DNA of 64,000 nucleotides from UBA2334 sp049653005 (GTDB lineage: Bacteria; Pseudomonadota; Gammaproteobacteria; Burkholderiales; Burkholderiaceae_C), in NCBI GenBank assembly GCA_049653005.1, contig JBASFL010000091.1, positions 1-64,000 of the forward strand. Reading direction: 5' to 3'. Under the pieces are notes generated by a model. That model saw nothing but the letters and a program-made list of their open reading frames with translations, was not told the DNA's origin and ran no database searches. Position numbers and translations under genes: made by a program. Shown here one piece after another: positions 33,077-41,874 of the stretch (position 1 is its first letter; each line of letters opens with the position of its first letter).

Positions 33077-34966
33077 TCAGACCGCGCGGGGTTTGAGGAT
33101 GTGGTGCAGCCCGTCGCTGTGCAGCTTTTCCACGGTGTCGGCCCGGTGGGCCAACACGGCACGCTGGTTGATGGAGCCTTTGTCGGTCACTTCGCCCCGG
33201 TCCAGCGTGGGAGGGTCGGCCAGCAGGCACAGGCGGGCAATGCGGTTGGCGCTGCCGGTGGCGGTTTGCGCCAGGCGGTCCACCACGGTCTGGAAGTGGG
33301 CGAGCACGGGGGCACTTTCCAGCACCTCGTGCATCGACGCCTCGGCGGGCAAGCCGCTCAACGCACGCACGGCGGGGGTGGGAAACACCATGGCCCCCAC
33401 CTCTTTCAGGTTGATGCCGGTCAGCACCACGTCTTGCACATAGGGCGCGCCCGCGCCAATGACCTTGCCGCGCAGGGGGCCCACGCTGACAAAGGTGCCG
33501 GTGGCCAGCTTGAAGTCTTCGGCAATGCGGCCGTCAAACGCCAGGCCTTGGTGGATGTCGGTTTCGTCGATCCACTTCACCGCGTCGCCCGAGCAGAAAA
33601 AGCCTTCGTCGTCGAACGCGTCGGCTGTGTCGGCGGTGGCACGCCAGTAGCCGGGGGTGATGTTGGGGCCGCGGTAACGCACCTCGGTTTTGCCCTGCGC
33701 GTCCACCAGTTTCACTTCCATGCCGGGGGTGGGCACGCCTAGGTCACCGGCTTTCACGTTGGGGCTGGTCACAAACAGGCCAAAAGGGCCTGATTCGGTC
33801 ATGCCCAGCCCGGATGTCATGACGATGCGCTGGCCAATTTCACGCTCTTCGCTTTGGTACAGGCTGTCCCAAATGGGTTGGGACAACGCGGCACCGGCGT
33901 AGAAAAACATCTTCACCCGCGACAAAAAGGTTTTGCGCAGCGCGCGGCCGTCGTCGGTGTCGGCCTGCATGGCGTTGGCAATGGCCTCAAAACCCGTGGG
34001 CACGTTGAAATACACCGTGGGCGCCACTTCGCGCAGGTTGCGCAGGGTTTCGCCTGTGAGGGCGGGTGTGGGTTTGCCGTCGTCGATGTAGAGCGTGCCG
34101 CCGTTGTAAATCACCATGCCAAAGTTGTGGTTGCCCCCGAAGGTGTGGTTCCACGGCAGCCAATCGACCAGCACCAGCGGGTCTTCGGTCAGCACGGGCA
34201 TGGACTGTGTCATTTGCTGCTGGTTGGCACACCACATGCGCTGGGTGTTGATGACGGCCTTGGGCAGCTTGGTGGAGCCGCTGGTGAACAGGAACTTCAC
34301 GATGGTGTCGGGGCCGGTGGCCGCGGTGGCGGCATCCACCGCTTCGGTGGCGGTGGTTGCCAGCAGGCGGGAAAACGGGGTGGAGGCCAGGCCGTCCACC
34401 ACGCCGTTGACCAGCACACACTCCACCCCTTCGGCCTGCGTGACGGCCATGGCTTTGCCGTAGCGCGCGGCGTCGCTGGCAAACACCAGGCCGGGCGTGA
34501 CGGTGCGCAACACGTGGCGCAGCTTTTCGTAATCGGTGCTGATGAGGGAGTACGCGGGCGACGCGGGCACAAACGGCACCCCCGCCAGCATGCAGCCCAC
34601 CACCATCAGCGCGTGTTCGATGCTGTTTTCACTCAGGATGACCACGGGCCGCTCAGCGCTCAGCCTCCGGTCCAGCAAAGCCTGCGCGATCGAACGCGCC
34701 TGGGCCAGGCCCTGGGCGTAACTGACGTGTTGCCAGTCACCCGACACACCGCCGGGCGTGGCGGCAGGCGCGCGGCGGGCCACCCAGGTGCGGTCAGGGG
34801 CCACGGCAGCCCAGTGCAAAAAGCGGTCGGTCAGGCGGTCGGGGTAGGCCTGCAGGGCCTGGTCGGCACTCAGGTAATGGGTGCCGGGTGCGCCGTCGCG
34901 CAGGTGCACACCGGTCACGCCAAAGCGCAGGGGGCGAAAGGGGCTTGAAGAGGCTGTGGTGGTCAT
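33077..34966 (-). CDS. AMP-forming CoA ligase, feruloyl-CoA synthase-like
   Basis: A 629-residue ANL-superfamily ligase. The ATP-binding P-loop is FLFTSGSTKLPKAVINTQ, followed by WLPWNHTFGGNHNFGMVIYNGG, the adenylate-binding TSGLGMTESGPFG and the hinge block FDGRIAEDFKLATGTFVSVG. The length and the WNHTFGGNHN block match feruloyl-CoA synthases of Burkholderiales. It would activate a hydroxycinnamate-like acid with CoA. The exact substrate is inferred. Confidence 0.85.
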   Translation of the reverse strand: MTTTASSSPFRPLRFGVTGVHLRDGAPGTHYLSADQALQAYPDRLTDRFLHWAAVAPDRTWVARRAPAATPGGVSGDWQHVSYAQGLAQARSIAQALLDRRLSAERPVVILSENSIEHALMVVGCMLAGVPFVPASPAYSLISTDYEKLRHVLRTVTPGLVFASDAARYGKAMAVTQAEGVECVLVNGVVDGLASTPFSRLLATTATEAVDAATAATGPDTIVKFLFTSGSTKLPKAVINTQRMWCANQQQMTQSMPVLTEDPLVLVDWLPWNHTFGGNHNFGMVIYNGGTLYIDDGKPTPALTGETLRNLREVAPTVYFNVPTGFEAIANAMQADTDDGRALRKTFLSRVKMFFYAGAALSQPIWDSLYQSEEREIGQRIVMTSGLGMTESGPFGLFVTSPNVKAGDLGVPTPGMEVKLVDAQGKTEVRYRGPNITPGYWRATADTADAFDDEGFFCSGDAVKWIDETDIHQGLAFDGRIAEDFKLATGTFVSVGPLRGKVIGAGAPYVQDVVLTGINLKEVGAMVFPTPAVRALSGLPAEASMHEVLESAPVLAHFQTVVDRLAQTATGSANRIARLCLLADPPTLDRGEVTDKGSINQRAVLAHRADTVEKLHSDGLHHILKPRAV

Positions 34967-35021
34967 GCGGGGGTCTCCGTTTTTCTTTTTCTGACTGACA
35001 CTTCCGGGCGGTGCCTAGGCG

Positions 35022-35798
35022 TCAGCCCTGCTGCACCTTGGCGGCTTTGCCATCCAGAAAAGCCTTCACGCGCTCTTTCGCTTCGGGTGCGCTCTGGGCA
35101 ATGGCCGCCATCAGCGCTTCGGTGAAAAAGCCCTGGTCAGCGGGCTGCTCGGCGATGCGTGGCAGTGCATGCATCAGCGCGTAGTTGGTCAGCGGTGCGT
35201 TGGTGGCGATGCGGGTGGCCAGCTCCAGGGCTTTGGCAAACGACTCGCCCTGGGGCACGAGGTATTGGGCAAACCCCACACGGTCGCCGTCTTCGGCGTT
35301 GTAGACACGGCCGGTCAGCATCATGTCGGTCATGCGGGCCACGCCGATCAGCTTGGGGATGCGAACCGAGCCACCACCGCCCACAAAAATGCCCCGAGTG
35401 CCTTCGGGCAGCGCGTAAAACGTGGAGGCATCGGCCACGCGGATGTGGCAGGCGCTGGCCAGCTCCAGCCCACCGCCCACCACCGCGCCGTGCAGCGCGG
35501 CCACCACGGGTACGGGGCCGTGTTGCAGTGACTCCAGCGCGTTGTGCCACATGCGTGAGTGGTGCACGCCCTGCCCTGCGTCGCGCTCTTTCAGCTCGGA
35601 CAAATCGAGGCCGGCGCAAAAGTGGGCGCCGTCGCCGTCGATGACAGCGGCGCGCGCTTCGGACGGCAGGTTGGAAAACGTGTCTTTCAGGGCCAGGATG
35701 AGGCCATCGTTCAACGCGTTGCGCTTGGCGGCGCGGGTGAGACGCACCACGGCAACAGCGCCGTGCATGGTCAGTTCAAGATCGGTGTAGGCGGTCAT
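35022..35798 (-). CDS. Enoyl-CoA hydratase/isomerase family protein (crotonase)
   Basis: A 258-residue crotonase. The oxyanion-hole blocks are GDGAHFCAGLDLSEL and ALHGAVVGGGLELASACHIRV, and the second catalytic position is Glu in YALPEGTRGIFVGGGGS. In this cluster it may hydrate feruloyl- or coumaroyl-CoA, or act as hydratase-lyase. It is the first gene of the array, with ATG at 35798, ribosome-binding site GAGGA, and promoter TTGTTT-N17-CATAAT just upstream. A frame extending to 35870 crosses the promoter and is rejected. Confidence 0.9.
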   Translation of the reverse strand: MTAYTDLELTMHGAVAVVRLTRAAKRNALNDGLILALKDTFSNLPSEARAAVIDGDGAHFCAGLDLSELKERDAGQGVHHSRMWHNALESLQHGPVPVVAALHGAVVGGGLELASACHIRVADASTFYALPEGTRGIFVGGGGSVRIPKLIGVARMTDMMLTGRVYNAEDGDRVGFAQYLVPQGESFAKALELATRIATNAPLTNYALMHALPRIAEQPADQGFFTEALMAAIAQSAPEAKERVKAFLDGKAAKVQQG

Positions 35799-35819
35799 AT
35801 CGGTCCTCGGTTGTGTTGA

Positions 35820-35848
35820 ATTATGGTTATGAAAAATAACCAAAACAA
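35820..35848 (-). promoter_or_regulatory. Promoter of the catabolic array
   Basis: On the minus strand a -35-like TTGTTT (35843-35848) and a -10-like CATAAT (35820-35825) are separated by 17 nt. The expected transcription start is about 16 nt before the crotonase ATG. The whole spacer is occupied by a perfect inverted repeat. Confidence 0.6.
35824..35842. promoter_or_regulatory. Inverted repeat, likely MarR operator
   Basis: The dyad TGGTTAT-N5-ATAACCA lies exactly between the -35 and -10 elements, so a bound dimer would block RNA polymerase. A second dyad, ACCGAT-N5-ATCGGT, lies at 35858-35874 with its centre 33 bp away, about three helical turns. The MarR gene of the same array is the obvious candidate ligand. 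Confidence 0.6.
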
Positions 35849-35967
35849 GACCGATAAACCGATTTTTCATCGGTGTTTACCCTTGATGAAAACCCAAATC
35901 GGGCACACCGACAGCCCACGCCGCAACGCACCTGCGAGCAGGTGCGTTGTCAAAAATATTCAAAATC

Positions 35968-36011
35968 AGGAGCTAAAAATCCAATACCACCTTGCGTGGC
36001 AGCTCAAATTG
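35968..36011 (+). repeat. AAGCGCTGG repeat, degenerate copy h
   Basis: A diverged copy: GGAGCTAAAAATCCAATACC followed by ACCTTGCGTGGCAGCTC. The 5' half aligns well with copy e, but the core is altered (CTTGCGTGG). It ends a few bases before the hemerythrin gene stop. Confidence 0.45.
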
Positions 36012-36018
36012 ATTTCAA

Positions 36019-36549
36019 TCAGATGTACCCCACCACTTGGGGTGCGTGGCGCACATGCAGGGCCAGAGACAGGGCATCCATGTGGTGGGCATGGCGACTC
36101 AGAATGCGGTGCGCCAAGGGCAGGTACTCGGCTTCTTCGAACCGGGCGTGGGCGGTGTAGAGGGCTGCAAATTGCCCCAGCGCCTGCGTGTCCAGCGCCG
36201 TGTCTTGGCCTTTGGCCACAGATTTCAGCCCGGGCTCCAGCCGCTTCCACTGGGTTTCCAGGTCGCGGTGCTCAGCGGCCAGGCGGTAGGCCAACGCCTC
36301 CACGCGCTGGCGTTCGTCACCGGCCACCGCGCTGCTGGCCACCGCCGGGAACAGCTGCTCTTCTTCTTCGGCGTGGTGTTCAAACACGGCGTGGCGGAAA
36401 AAATCCAACGCCTCTTGCGCTGTTTTGCGGGCCCGTGCGGCCGCATCCAGCAGTGCGGGCAGCGCAGACAGGTCGTCCAGTTTGGACAAAATGCCCACGT
36501 GGCAATTGGAAAAATCGTGAAGCGGGGTGTCGGGTGCAGAGGTGTTCAT
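36019..36549 (-). CDS. Hemerythrin-domain protein
   Basis: A 176-residue four-helix protein with hemerythrin-type metal ligands: H in HDFSNCHVGILSKL, then FFRHAVFEHHAEEEEQLFPAV, AAEHRDLETQW and FEEAEYLPLA with HH near the end. Bacterial hemerythrins bind a di-iron site and sense or carry oxygen, or act in metal or nitric oxide handling. The ATG at 36549 begins MNTSAPDTP; an upstream frame is less likely. It stands alone between the catabolic array and two tRNA genes. Confidence 0.83.
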   Translation of the reverse strand: MNTSAPDTPLHDFSNCHVGILSKLDDLSALPALLDAAARARKTAQEALDFFRHAVFEHHAEEEEQLFPAVASSAVAGDERQRVEALAYRLAAEHRDLETQWKRLEPGLKSVAKGQDTALDTQALGQFAALYTAHARFEEAEYLPLAHRILSRHAHHMDALSLALHVRHAPQVVGYI

Positions 36550-36640
36550 GGCTGTGCGGTTGAAAACAACGGCACCAAACGCCGTCACCGCCCAGTGTGA
36601 ATTCAACGCATGCAAACGCGTTTGATCCAAATCAGGGGTT

Positions 36641-36717
36641 TGGCCTGCCCGGCTGGGATCGAACCAGCGACAACCGGCTTAGAAGGCCGGTGCTCTATCC
36701 AACTGAGCTACGGACAG
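36641..36717 (-). tRNA. tRNA-Arg (anticodon TCT)
   Basis: A 77-nt cloverleaf on the minus strand. The acceptor stem is CTGTCCG with CGGGCAG, the D-arm is GCTCAGTTGGATAGAGC, the anticodon arm is CCGGC-CTTCTAA-GCCGG with TCT, the T-arm is CTGGTTCGATCCCAG, and CCA is encoded. Confidence 0.95.
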
Positions 36718-36774
36718 TTCGGAAAGACAAAAGGCCCAGCACGGTGGGGCGCTGAGCCTTTGTTTTTTGTGAGA

Positions 36775-36851
36775 TGGTCGGGGCGGCGGGATTCGAACTC
36801 GCGACCCTCTGCTCCCAAAGCAGATGCGCTACCAGGCTGCGCTACGCCCCG
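36775..36851 (-). tRNA. tRNA-Pro (anticodon TGG)
   Basis: A 77-nt cloverleaf on the minus strand with acceptor CGGGGCG/CGCCCCG, anticodon loop TTTGGGA (TGG), T-arm GCGAGTTCGAATCCCGC and encoded CCA. It lies 57 nt upstream of tRNA-Arg, so the two may be cotranscribed. Confidence 0.95.
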
Positions 36852-36878
36852 ACAAGCCTCCTAGTATAACCGCTGAAA

Positions 36879-37382
36879 TCAGCTCTTCAGCCATTTCTGC
36901 ATGAAACAGGCGTGCCCCATGGCCGGATCGAGTTGGTAATCGGCAAAACCCTCCGTTTCGTACAGGTGGCGGGCGGGGGCATTGCCCGACAACACCTCCA
37001 ATGTGAGCTTGCACGCGCCACGTGCCTTCGCCTCCTGCTCGGCCGCCGCCAGCAACAAACGCCCCACCCCACGCCCACGGTGGCCAGGCAACACGGCCAC
37101 ATCGTGCACGTTGACCAGGGTTTGGCAGGCGAAGGTGGAAAAACCCTCGATGCAATTGACAAGGCCAATGGGCTCGCCACCGTCCCAAGCGATCAAACTG
37201 AACGCTTGGGGACGCAGGGCCAACTGTGCGGCCAAGTTGCATTTGGCGTGTTCACTGAGTGGCTCTCCGCCGCCAGCAGGGTCGGTGGCGTAGGCGTCCA
37301 GCAGGTACACCAGTGCTTGTGCTTCGGTGGGGTTGGTGTAGTCCACCCGCCGAACTGAAAGAGAACAGTTTGAATCACTCAT
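36879..37382 (-). CDS. GNAT family N-acetyltransferase
   Basis: A 167-residue GNAT protein. The acetyl-CoA-binding motif A is VHDVAVLPGHRGRGVGRLLLAAAEQEAKARG, with the pyrophosphate loop HRGRGVG, followed by NAPARHLYETEGFADY (motif B). The substrate is unknown. It lies just upstream of glmM on the same strand, 28 nt apart, and may be cotranscribed with the tRNAs or glmM. Confidence 0.88.
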   Translation of the reverse strand: MSDSNCSLSVRRVDYTNPTEAQALVYLLDAYATDPAGGGEPLSEHAKCNLAAQLALRPQAFSLIAWDGGEPIGLVNCIEGFSTFACQTLVNVHDVAVLPGHRGRGVGRLLLAAAEQEAKARGACKLTLEVLSGNAPARHLYETEGFADYQLDPAMGHACFMQKWLKS

Positions 37383-37410
37383 GAAGACAGGCGGTGACAG
37401 GTGTTTGCAA

Positions 37411-38769
37411 TCAAGCGGTTTCCAGCGTTTTGGCCAGCCGCTGGGCCATGGCCTTGGCGGTTCCCGCGTCGCTGGCTTCGACCATCACACGCACGAGAGG
37501 CTCGGTGCCACTGGGTCGCACCAACACACGCCCGGTTTGGCCCAGTTCCTGTTCGACCAACGCGGTTTCGCTGGCCAGCAGCGTATTGCTTTTCCAATCC
37601 TGGCCAGGACGCAAACGCACGTTGACCAGGGTTTGCGGGAACAGGGTCACGCCCGACAACAAATCAGACAGGCTGCGCCCGGAGCGCACACTGGATTGCA
37701 ACACCTGCAGGGCGGAAATCAAGCCATCGCCCGTGGTGTGACGATCCAAAGTCAACAGGTGGCCAGAGCCTTCGCCCCCCAGCAGCCAGCCGCGCTTTTC
37801 CAGCTCTTCCAGCACATAGCGGTCACCCACTTTGGCGCGAACAAACTCGAACCCGCGCTGCTTGAGCGCCAGTTCGACCGCCATGTTGGTCATCAAGGTG
37901 CCGACGACACCGGCCAATTCGGGCCCCGGCTCCAGCCCACGCGAACGCATGCGGTGCAGGCGCTCGTCTGCAATGATGTAAAGCAATTCGTCGCCGTTGA
38001 ACAAGCGGCCGTGGGCATCGACCAGTTGAAGGCGGTCGGCATCGCCGTCCAGGGCCACGCCCAAATCGGCACGGTGTGTTTTCACGGCGTCCACCAATGC
38101 CTGCGGGTGCGTGGCACCCACATGCTGGTTGATGTTCAAGCCGTCGGGCGAGCAACCAATGGCCACCACTTCCGCCCCCAACTCGTGAAATACCTTGGGG
38201 GCAATTTGGTACGCCGCACCGTGGGCCCCATCCACCACGATGCGCATGCCTTTCAGGGTCAGGTCATGGGGAAACGTGCTTTTGCAAAACTCGATGTACC
38301 GGCCGGCAGCGTCGTCCAGGCGGCGGGCCTTGCCCAAAGCCGCAGCGTCGGCCCACACAGGGGGTTCATCCAGCGCAGCCTCTACGTCAAGCTCCCAAGC
38401 GTCAGACAGTTTGGTGCCTTGTGCGCTGAAAAACTTGATGCCGTTGTCGGCAAATGGGTTGTGGCTTGCACTGATCACCACACCCAAACTGGCGCGCTGG
38501 GCGCGGGTGAGGTAGGCCACCGCGGGCGTGGGTACTGGGCCCAGCAGCACCACGTCCACCCCGGCGGAGTTGAAGCCCGACTCCATGGCGCTTTCCAGCA
38601 TGTAACCGGAAATGCGGGTGTCTTTGCCGATCAGCACGGTGGGGTGCGCTTCGGTGCGTTTGAGCACGCGGCCCACCGCGTGGGCCAGTTTCAGCACAAA
38701 GTCGGGGGTGATGGGCGACTGGCCCACCGTGCCCCGGATGCCATCGGTTCCAAAATAGTGACGGGTCAT
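37411..38769 (-). CDS. glmM: Phosphoglucosamine mutase GlmM
   Basis: A 452-residue enzyme interconverting glucosamine-6-phosphate and glucosamine-1-phosphate for UDP-GlcNAc synthesis. The start is MTRHYFGTDGIRGTVGQSPI. The phosphoserine loop is GVVISASHNPFADNGIKFF, the metal-binding loop is VALDGDADRLQ, and the C-terminal phosphate-binding loop is RPSGTEPLVRVMVE. It follows folP in the usual betaproteobacterial order. The ATG at 38769 has AAGGAAACC upstream. Confidence 0.97.
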   Translation of the reverse strand: MTRHYFGTDGIRGTVGQSPITPDFVLKLAHAVGRVLKRTEAHPTVLIGKDTRISGYMLESAMESGFNSAGVDVVLLGPVPTPAVAYLTRAQRASLGVVISASHNPFADNGIKFFSAQGTKLSDAWELDVEAALDEPPVWADAAALGKARRLDDAAGRYIEFCKSTFPHDLTLKGMRIVVDGAHGAAYQIAPKVFHELGAEVVAIGCSPDGLNINQHVGATHPQALVDAVKTHRADLGVALDGDADRLQLVDAHGRLFNGDELLYIIADERLHRMRSRGLEPGPELAGVVGTLMTNMAVELALKQRGFEFVRAKVGDRYVLEELEKRGWLLGGEGSGHLLTLDRHTTGDGLISALQVLQSSVRSGRSLSDLLSGVTLFPQTLVNVRLRPGQDWKSNTLLASETALVEQELGQTGRVLVRPSGTEPLVRVMVEASDAGTAKAMAQRLAKTLETA

Positions 38770-38825
38770 GGGTTTCCTTGTTGTTGCGTCCCTCAACGGC
38801 ACATGGCCGCTGCTGCCTGCGGGTG

Positions 38826-39713
38826 TCAGTTCTGAACACCGGATTCAGACTGTACCGCGTGCCACACAGCCAACGCCTGGCAAGTCTCGCGCACGTCGTG
38901 AACCCTGACCACATGGGCGCCGTGCTGCACCGCCAACAAGGCGGCCACCACGCTGGGCACCAGGCGATGGGTGGCCAGTGTGTGTTGTGGTGCAGCAGCC
39001 CCACCGTCCCCCACCACATGGCCCAGGGTGCTTTTGCGTGACCACCCCGCCAACACGCCCAGGCCCAAAGGCGCCAGTGCCTGCTGTCGGGCCAACAACG
39101 CCAGGTTTTGTGCGGGCGTTTTGCCAAAACCAATGCCAGGATCGATCAAAATTCGGTCCTTTTTGACACCCAGCGCTTCCAGTTGTTCACTTGTTTGCTT
39201 CAAAAATTGAACCACCTGGGGCACCACATCGCCCTGCATGGGCAGCACTTGCATGGTTTGTGGGTCGCGGTGCATGTGCATCACACACACACCGCAGCTG
39301 GGGTGTTGCGCCACCACGTCCAGGGCGGATGGGCAATCGGGCGTGGCGGGTTGCCGCAGCGCCCAAATGTCGTTGACGATGTCAGCACCAGCATCCAGCG
39401 CAGCACGCATCACGGCCGGTTTGTAGGTGTCCACCGAAATGGGCACACCCAGCTTCACCGCCTCTCGCAGCACCGGCAACAGGCGGGCCAACTCTTCATC
39501 CAACGGCACGGGGGGGGCGCCAGGCCGGGTGGACTCTGCGCCCAAATCCAGCATGTGCGCCCCATCGGCCAACAGACGTTCGCCGTGAGACAACGCCCCC
39601 CCCACACCCGCCCAACGGCCCCCGTCAGAGAAAGAATCGGGGGTGATGTTGACAATGCCCATGACCTTTGGGCTGCTCAAATCAATCTGAAAACGGCTGG
39701 TGTGCCAATGCAT
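38826..39713 (-). CDS. folP: Dihydropteroate synthase
   Basis: A 295-residue TIM-barrel enzyme that joins p-aminobenzoate to the pterin diphosphate in folate synthesis, and the target of sulfonamides. Signatures are VMGIVNITPDSFSDGGRW near residue 17 and DLGAESTRPGAPPV, with DPGIGFGKTPAQNLAL further on. The ATG at 39713 gives MHWHTSRFQI; a longer frame to 39758 is unlikely. It lies between ftsH and glmM, after the ftsH terminator. Confidence 0.96.
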   Translation of the reverse strand: MHWHTSRFQIDLSSPKVMGIVNITPDSFSDGGRWAGVGGALSHGERLLADGAHMLDLGAESTRPGAPPVPLDEELARLLPVLREAVKLGVPISVDTYKPAVMRAALDAGADIVNDIWALRQPATPDCPSALDVVAQHPSCGVCVMHMHRDPQTMQVLPMQGDVVPQVVQFLKQTSEQLEALGVKKDRILIDPGIGFGKTPAQNLALLARQQALAPLGLGVLAGWSRKSTLGHVVGDGGAAAPQHTLATHRLVPSVVAALLAVQHGAHVVRVHDVRETCQALAVWHAVQSESGVQN

Positions 39714-39741
39714 GGTGACCCCTGCAAAAGTGATGCAGACA

Positions 39742-39770
39742 AATAAAAACCGGGGCACAAGCCCCGGTTG
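39742..39770 (-). terminator. Rho-independent terminator after ftsH
   Basis: On the minus strand, AACCGGGGC and GCCCCGGTT form the stem around TTGT, followed by TTTTATTT. It separates rlmE-ftsH from folP-glmM, so the latter need their own promoter or read-through. Confidence 0.9.
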
Positions 39771-39818
39771 GAATGGCGCGAACCGAAAACGGCGCGCAGG
39801 TTAAAAGAGCAATGAAAC

Positions 39819-41735
39819 TCAGGCCGCTGTGGGGGCCGCGTCGGGCGTGACGGCGGGGGCACCACCGCTGCCGCCGCCACCCACTGAGGGGTTGCGGGGC
39901 GTCCAGTCTTTCGGTGGGCGCGGGGGTTTGCCAGCCATGATGTCGTCAAGCTGGTCGCTGTCAATGGTTTCCCACTCCAGCAGGGCCTTGGCCATGGCGT
40001 GCATTTTGTCGGCGTGCTCTTCAATCAGGTCACGGGCCAATTTGTATTGCAGGTCGATGATGCGGCGCACCTCACCGTCCACCTTTTGCATGGTCTGCTC
40101 GCTCATGTTGGTGGTTTTGGTGACCGACCGGCCCAAAAACACCTCGCCTTCGTTCTCGGCGTAGACCATGGGGCCCAGCGCATCGGTCATGCCGTAGCGC
40201 ATGACCATGTCGCGGGCGATGGAGGTGGCGCGCTCGAAGTCGTTGCTGGCGCCGGTGGTCATTTGGTTCATGAACACCTCTTCCGCAATGCGGCCGCCAA
40301 ACAGCATGCTGATCTGGTTCAGCATGTAGTCCTTGTCGTAGCTGTAGCGGTCTTGTGCGGGCAGGCTCATGGTCACGCCCAGGGCGCGGCCACGGGGGAT
40401 GATGGTGACCTTGTGGACAGGGTCGCATTTGGGCAGCAGCTTGCCAATCAGCGCATGGCCCGACTCGTGGTAGGCCGTGTTGCGGCGCTCTTCCTCGGGC
40501 ATGACCATGCTCTTGCGCTCGGGGCCCATGAAGATTTTGTCTTTGGCCTTTTCAAAGTCCTGCATCTCCACGGTGCGGGCGTTGCGGCGCGCAGCCATCA
40601 AGGCGGCTTCGTTGCACAGATTGGCCAGATCGGCACCGCTCATGCCAGGTGTGCCACGGGCAATCACGCTGGCATTCACATCGGTACCCAAGGGCACTTT
40701 GCGCATGTGCACATTCAAAATCTGTTCGCGACCGCGAATGTCGGGCAGCGTCACATACACCTGACGGTCGAAACGGCCGGGGCGCAGCAAGGCGGCATCG
40801 AGAATGTCGGGCCGGTTGGTGGCGGCCACCACGATCACACCCAGGTTGGTCTCGAAGCCATCCATTTCGACCAGCATCTGGTTCAGGGTTTGCTCGCGCT
40901 CGTCGTTGCCACCACCCAAGCCCGCGCCACGCTGACGACCCACAGCGTCAATTTCATCGATAAAGATGATGCAAGGTGCGTTTTTCTTGGCGTTTTCGAA
41001 CATGTCGCGCACACGGGCAGCGCCCACACCCACGAACATTTCCACAAAATCGGAACCTGAAATGCTGAAGAAAGGCACCTTGGCCTCACCGGCAATGCCC
41101 TTGGCCAGCAGTGTTTTGCCGGTACCGGGGGGGCCAACCAGCAACAAACCACGGGGAATGCGGCCGCCCAGTTTCTGGAACTTGGCGGGGTCTTTCAGGA
41201 AGTCAACCACTTCCTTGACTTCTTCTTTGGCTTCGTCACAGCCGGCCACATCGGCAAACGTGACGGTGTTGTTGTTTTCGTCCAGCATGCGGGCTTTGCT
41301 CTTGCCGAAGCTGAACGCCCCGCCTTTGCCACCACCTTGCATCTGGCGCATGAAATACACCCACACGCCGATCAACAGCAGCATGGGGCCCCAGCTGACC
41401 AGCAGGGTCATGAGAAGCGAACCCTCTTCGCGCGGCTTCACGTCAAACTTCACATCATTGGCAATCAGGTCGCCCACCAGCCCACGGTCCAAGTAGGTGG
41501 CGGTGGTGCGCACGCGGCGGTCATCGATGGTCACCGCTGTGATTTCCGTGCCGCCCTGGCCCTCGGCAATGGTGGCGCTCTTGATGCGCTGAGCCTTTAC
41601 CTCGTCCAAGAACTCGGAATAACCGACATAGCCAGCGCCCACAGAGGCGCGGCCATCAAATTGCTTGAACACCGTGAAAAGCACCATGGCAATCACCATC
41701 CAGATGGCGATTTTCGAAAACCATTGATTGTTCAA
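39819..41735 (-). CDS. ftsH: ATP-dependent zinc metalloprotease FtsH
   Basis: A 638-residue membrane AAA+ protease that degrades misfolded and short-lived membrane and cytosolic proteins. Two N-terminal helices flank a periplasmic loop. The AAA domain has GPPGTGKT with Lys207, Walker B IIFIDEIDAVGRQRG, and the zinc site H423-E-S-G-H427. The start is TTG at 41735, giving MNNQWFSKIAIWM, with AGGAG ten bases upstream. The C-terminus is Gly/Pro-rich, as in other Burkholderiales. It follows rlmE. Confidence 0.97.
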   Translation of the reverse strand: MNNQWFSKIAIWMVIAMVLFTVFKQFDGRASVGAGYVGYSEFLDEVKAQRIKSATIAEGQGGTEITAVTIDDRRVRTTATYLDRGLVGDLIANDVKFDVKPREEGSLLMTLLVSWGPMLLLIGVWVYFMRQMQGGGKGGAFSFGKSKARMLDENNNTVTFADVAGCDEAKEEVKEVVDFLKDPAKFQKLGGRIPRGLLLVGPPGTGKTLLAKGIAGEAKVPFFSISGSDFVEMFVGVGAARVRDMFENAKKNAPCIIFIDEIDAVGRQRGAGLGGGNDEREQTLNQMLVEMDGFETNLGVIVVAATNRPDILDAALLRPGRFDRQVYVTLPDIRGREQILNVHMRKVPLGTDVNASVIARGTPGMSGADLANLCNEAALMAARRNARTVEMQDFEKAKDKIFMGPERKSMVMPEEERRNTAYHESGHALIGKLLPKCDPVHKVTIIPRGRALGVTMSLPAQDRYSYDKDYMLNQISMLFGGRIAEEVFMNQMTTGASNDFERATSIARDMVMRYGMTDALGPMVYAENEGEVFLGRSVTKTTNMSEQTMQKVDGEVRRIIDLQYKLARDLIEEHADKMHAMAKALLEWETIDSDQLDDIMAGKPPRPPKDWTPRNPSVGGGGSGGAPAVTPDAAPTAA

Positions 41736-41874
41736 GTCGGGCTCCTGGGAAATGTGTGTGGCAAAGCAGTTGGGGGCATTTTAGGTCTTTCAAGACCCTC
41801 GGGGCTTGACATTCGTCTAAACCCTGATTAAGCGGAGGCAATCGCACCCATAGAAAGTGTTGATGCAGGCCCGA

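Noticed and set aside
30897..33443. An 848-codon frame on the plus strand opposite the SDR and thiolase genes
   Set aside because: Low-complexity His/Gly/Gln-rich shadow sequence crossing several real genes on the other strand.
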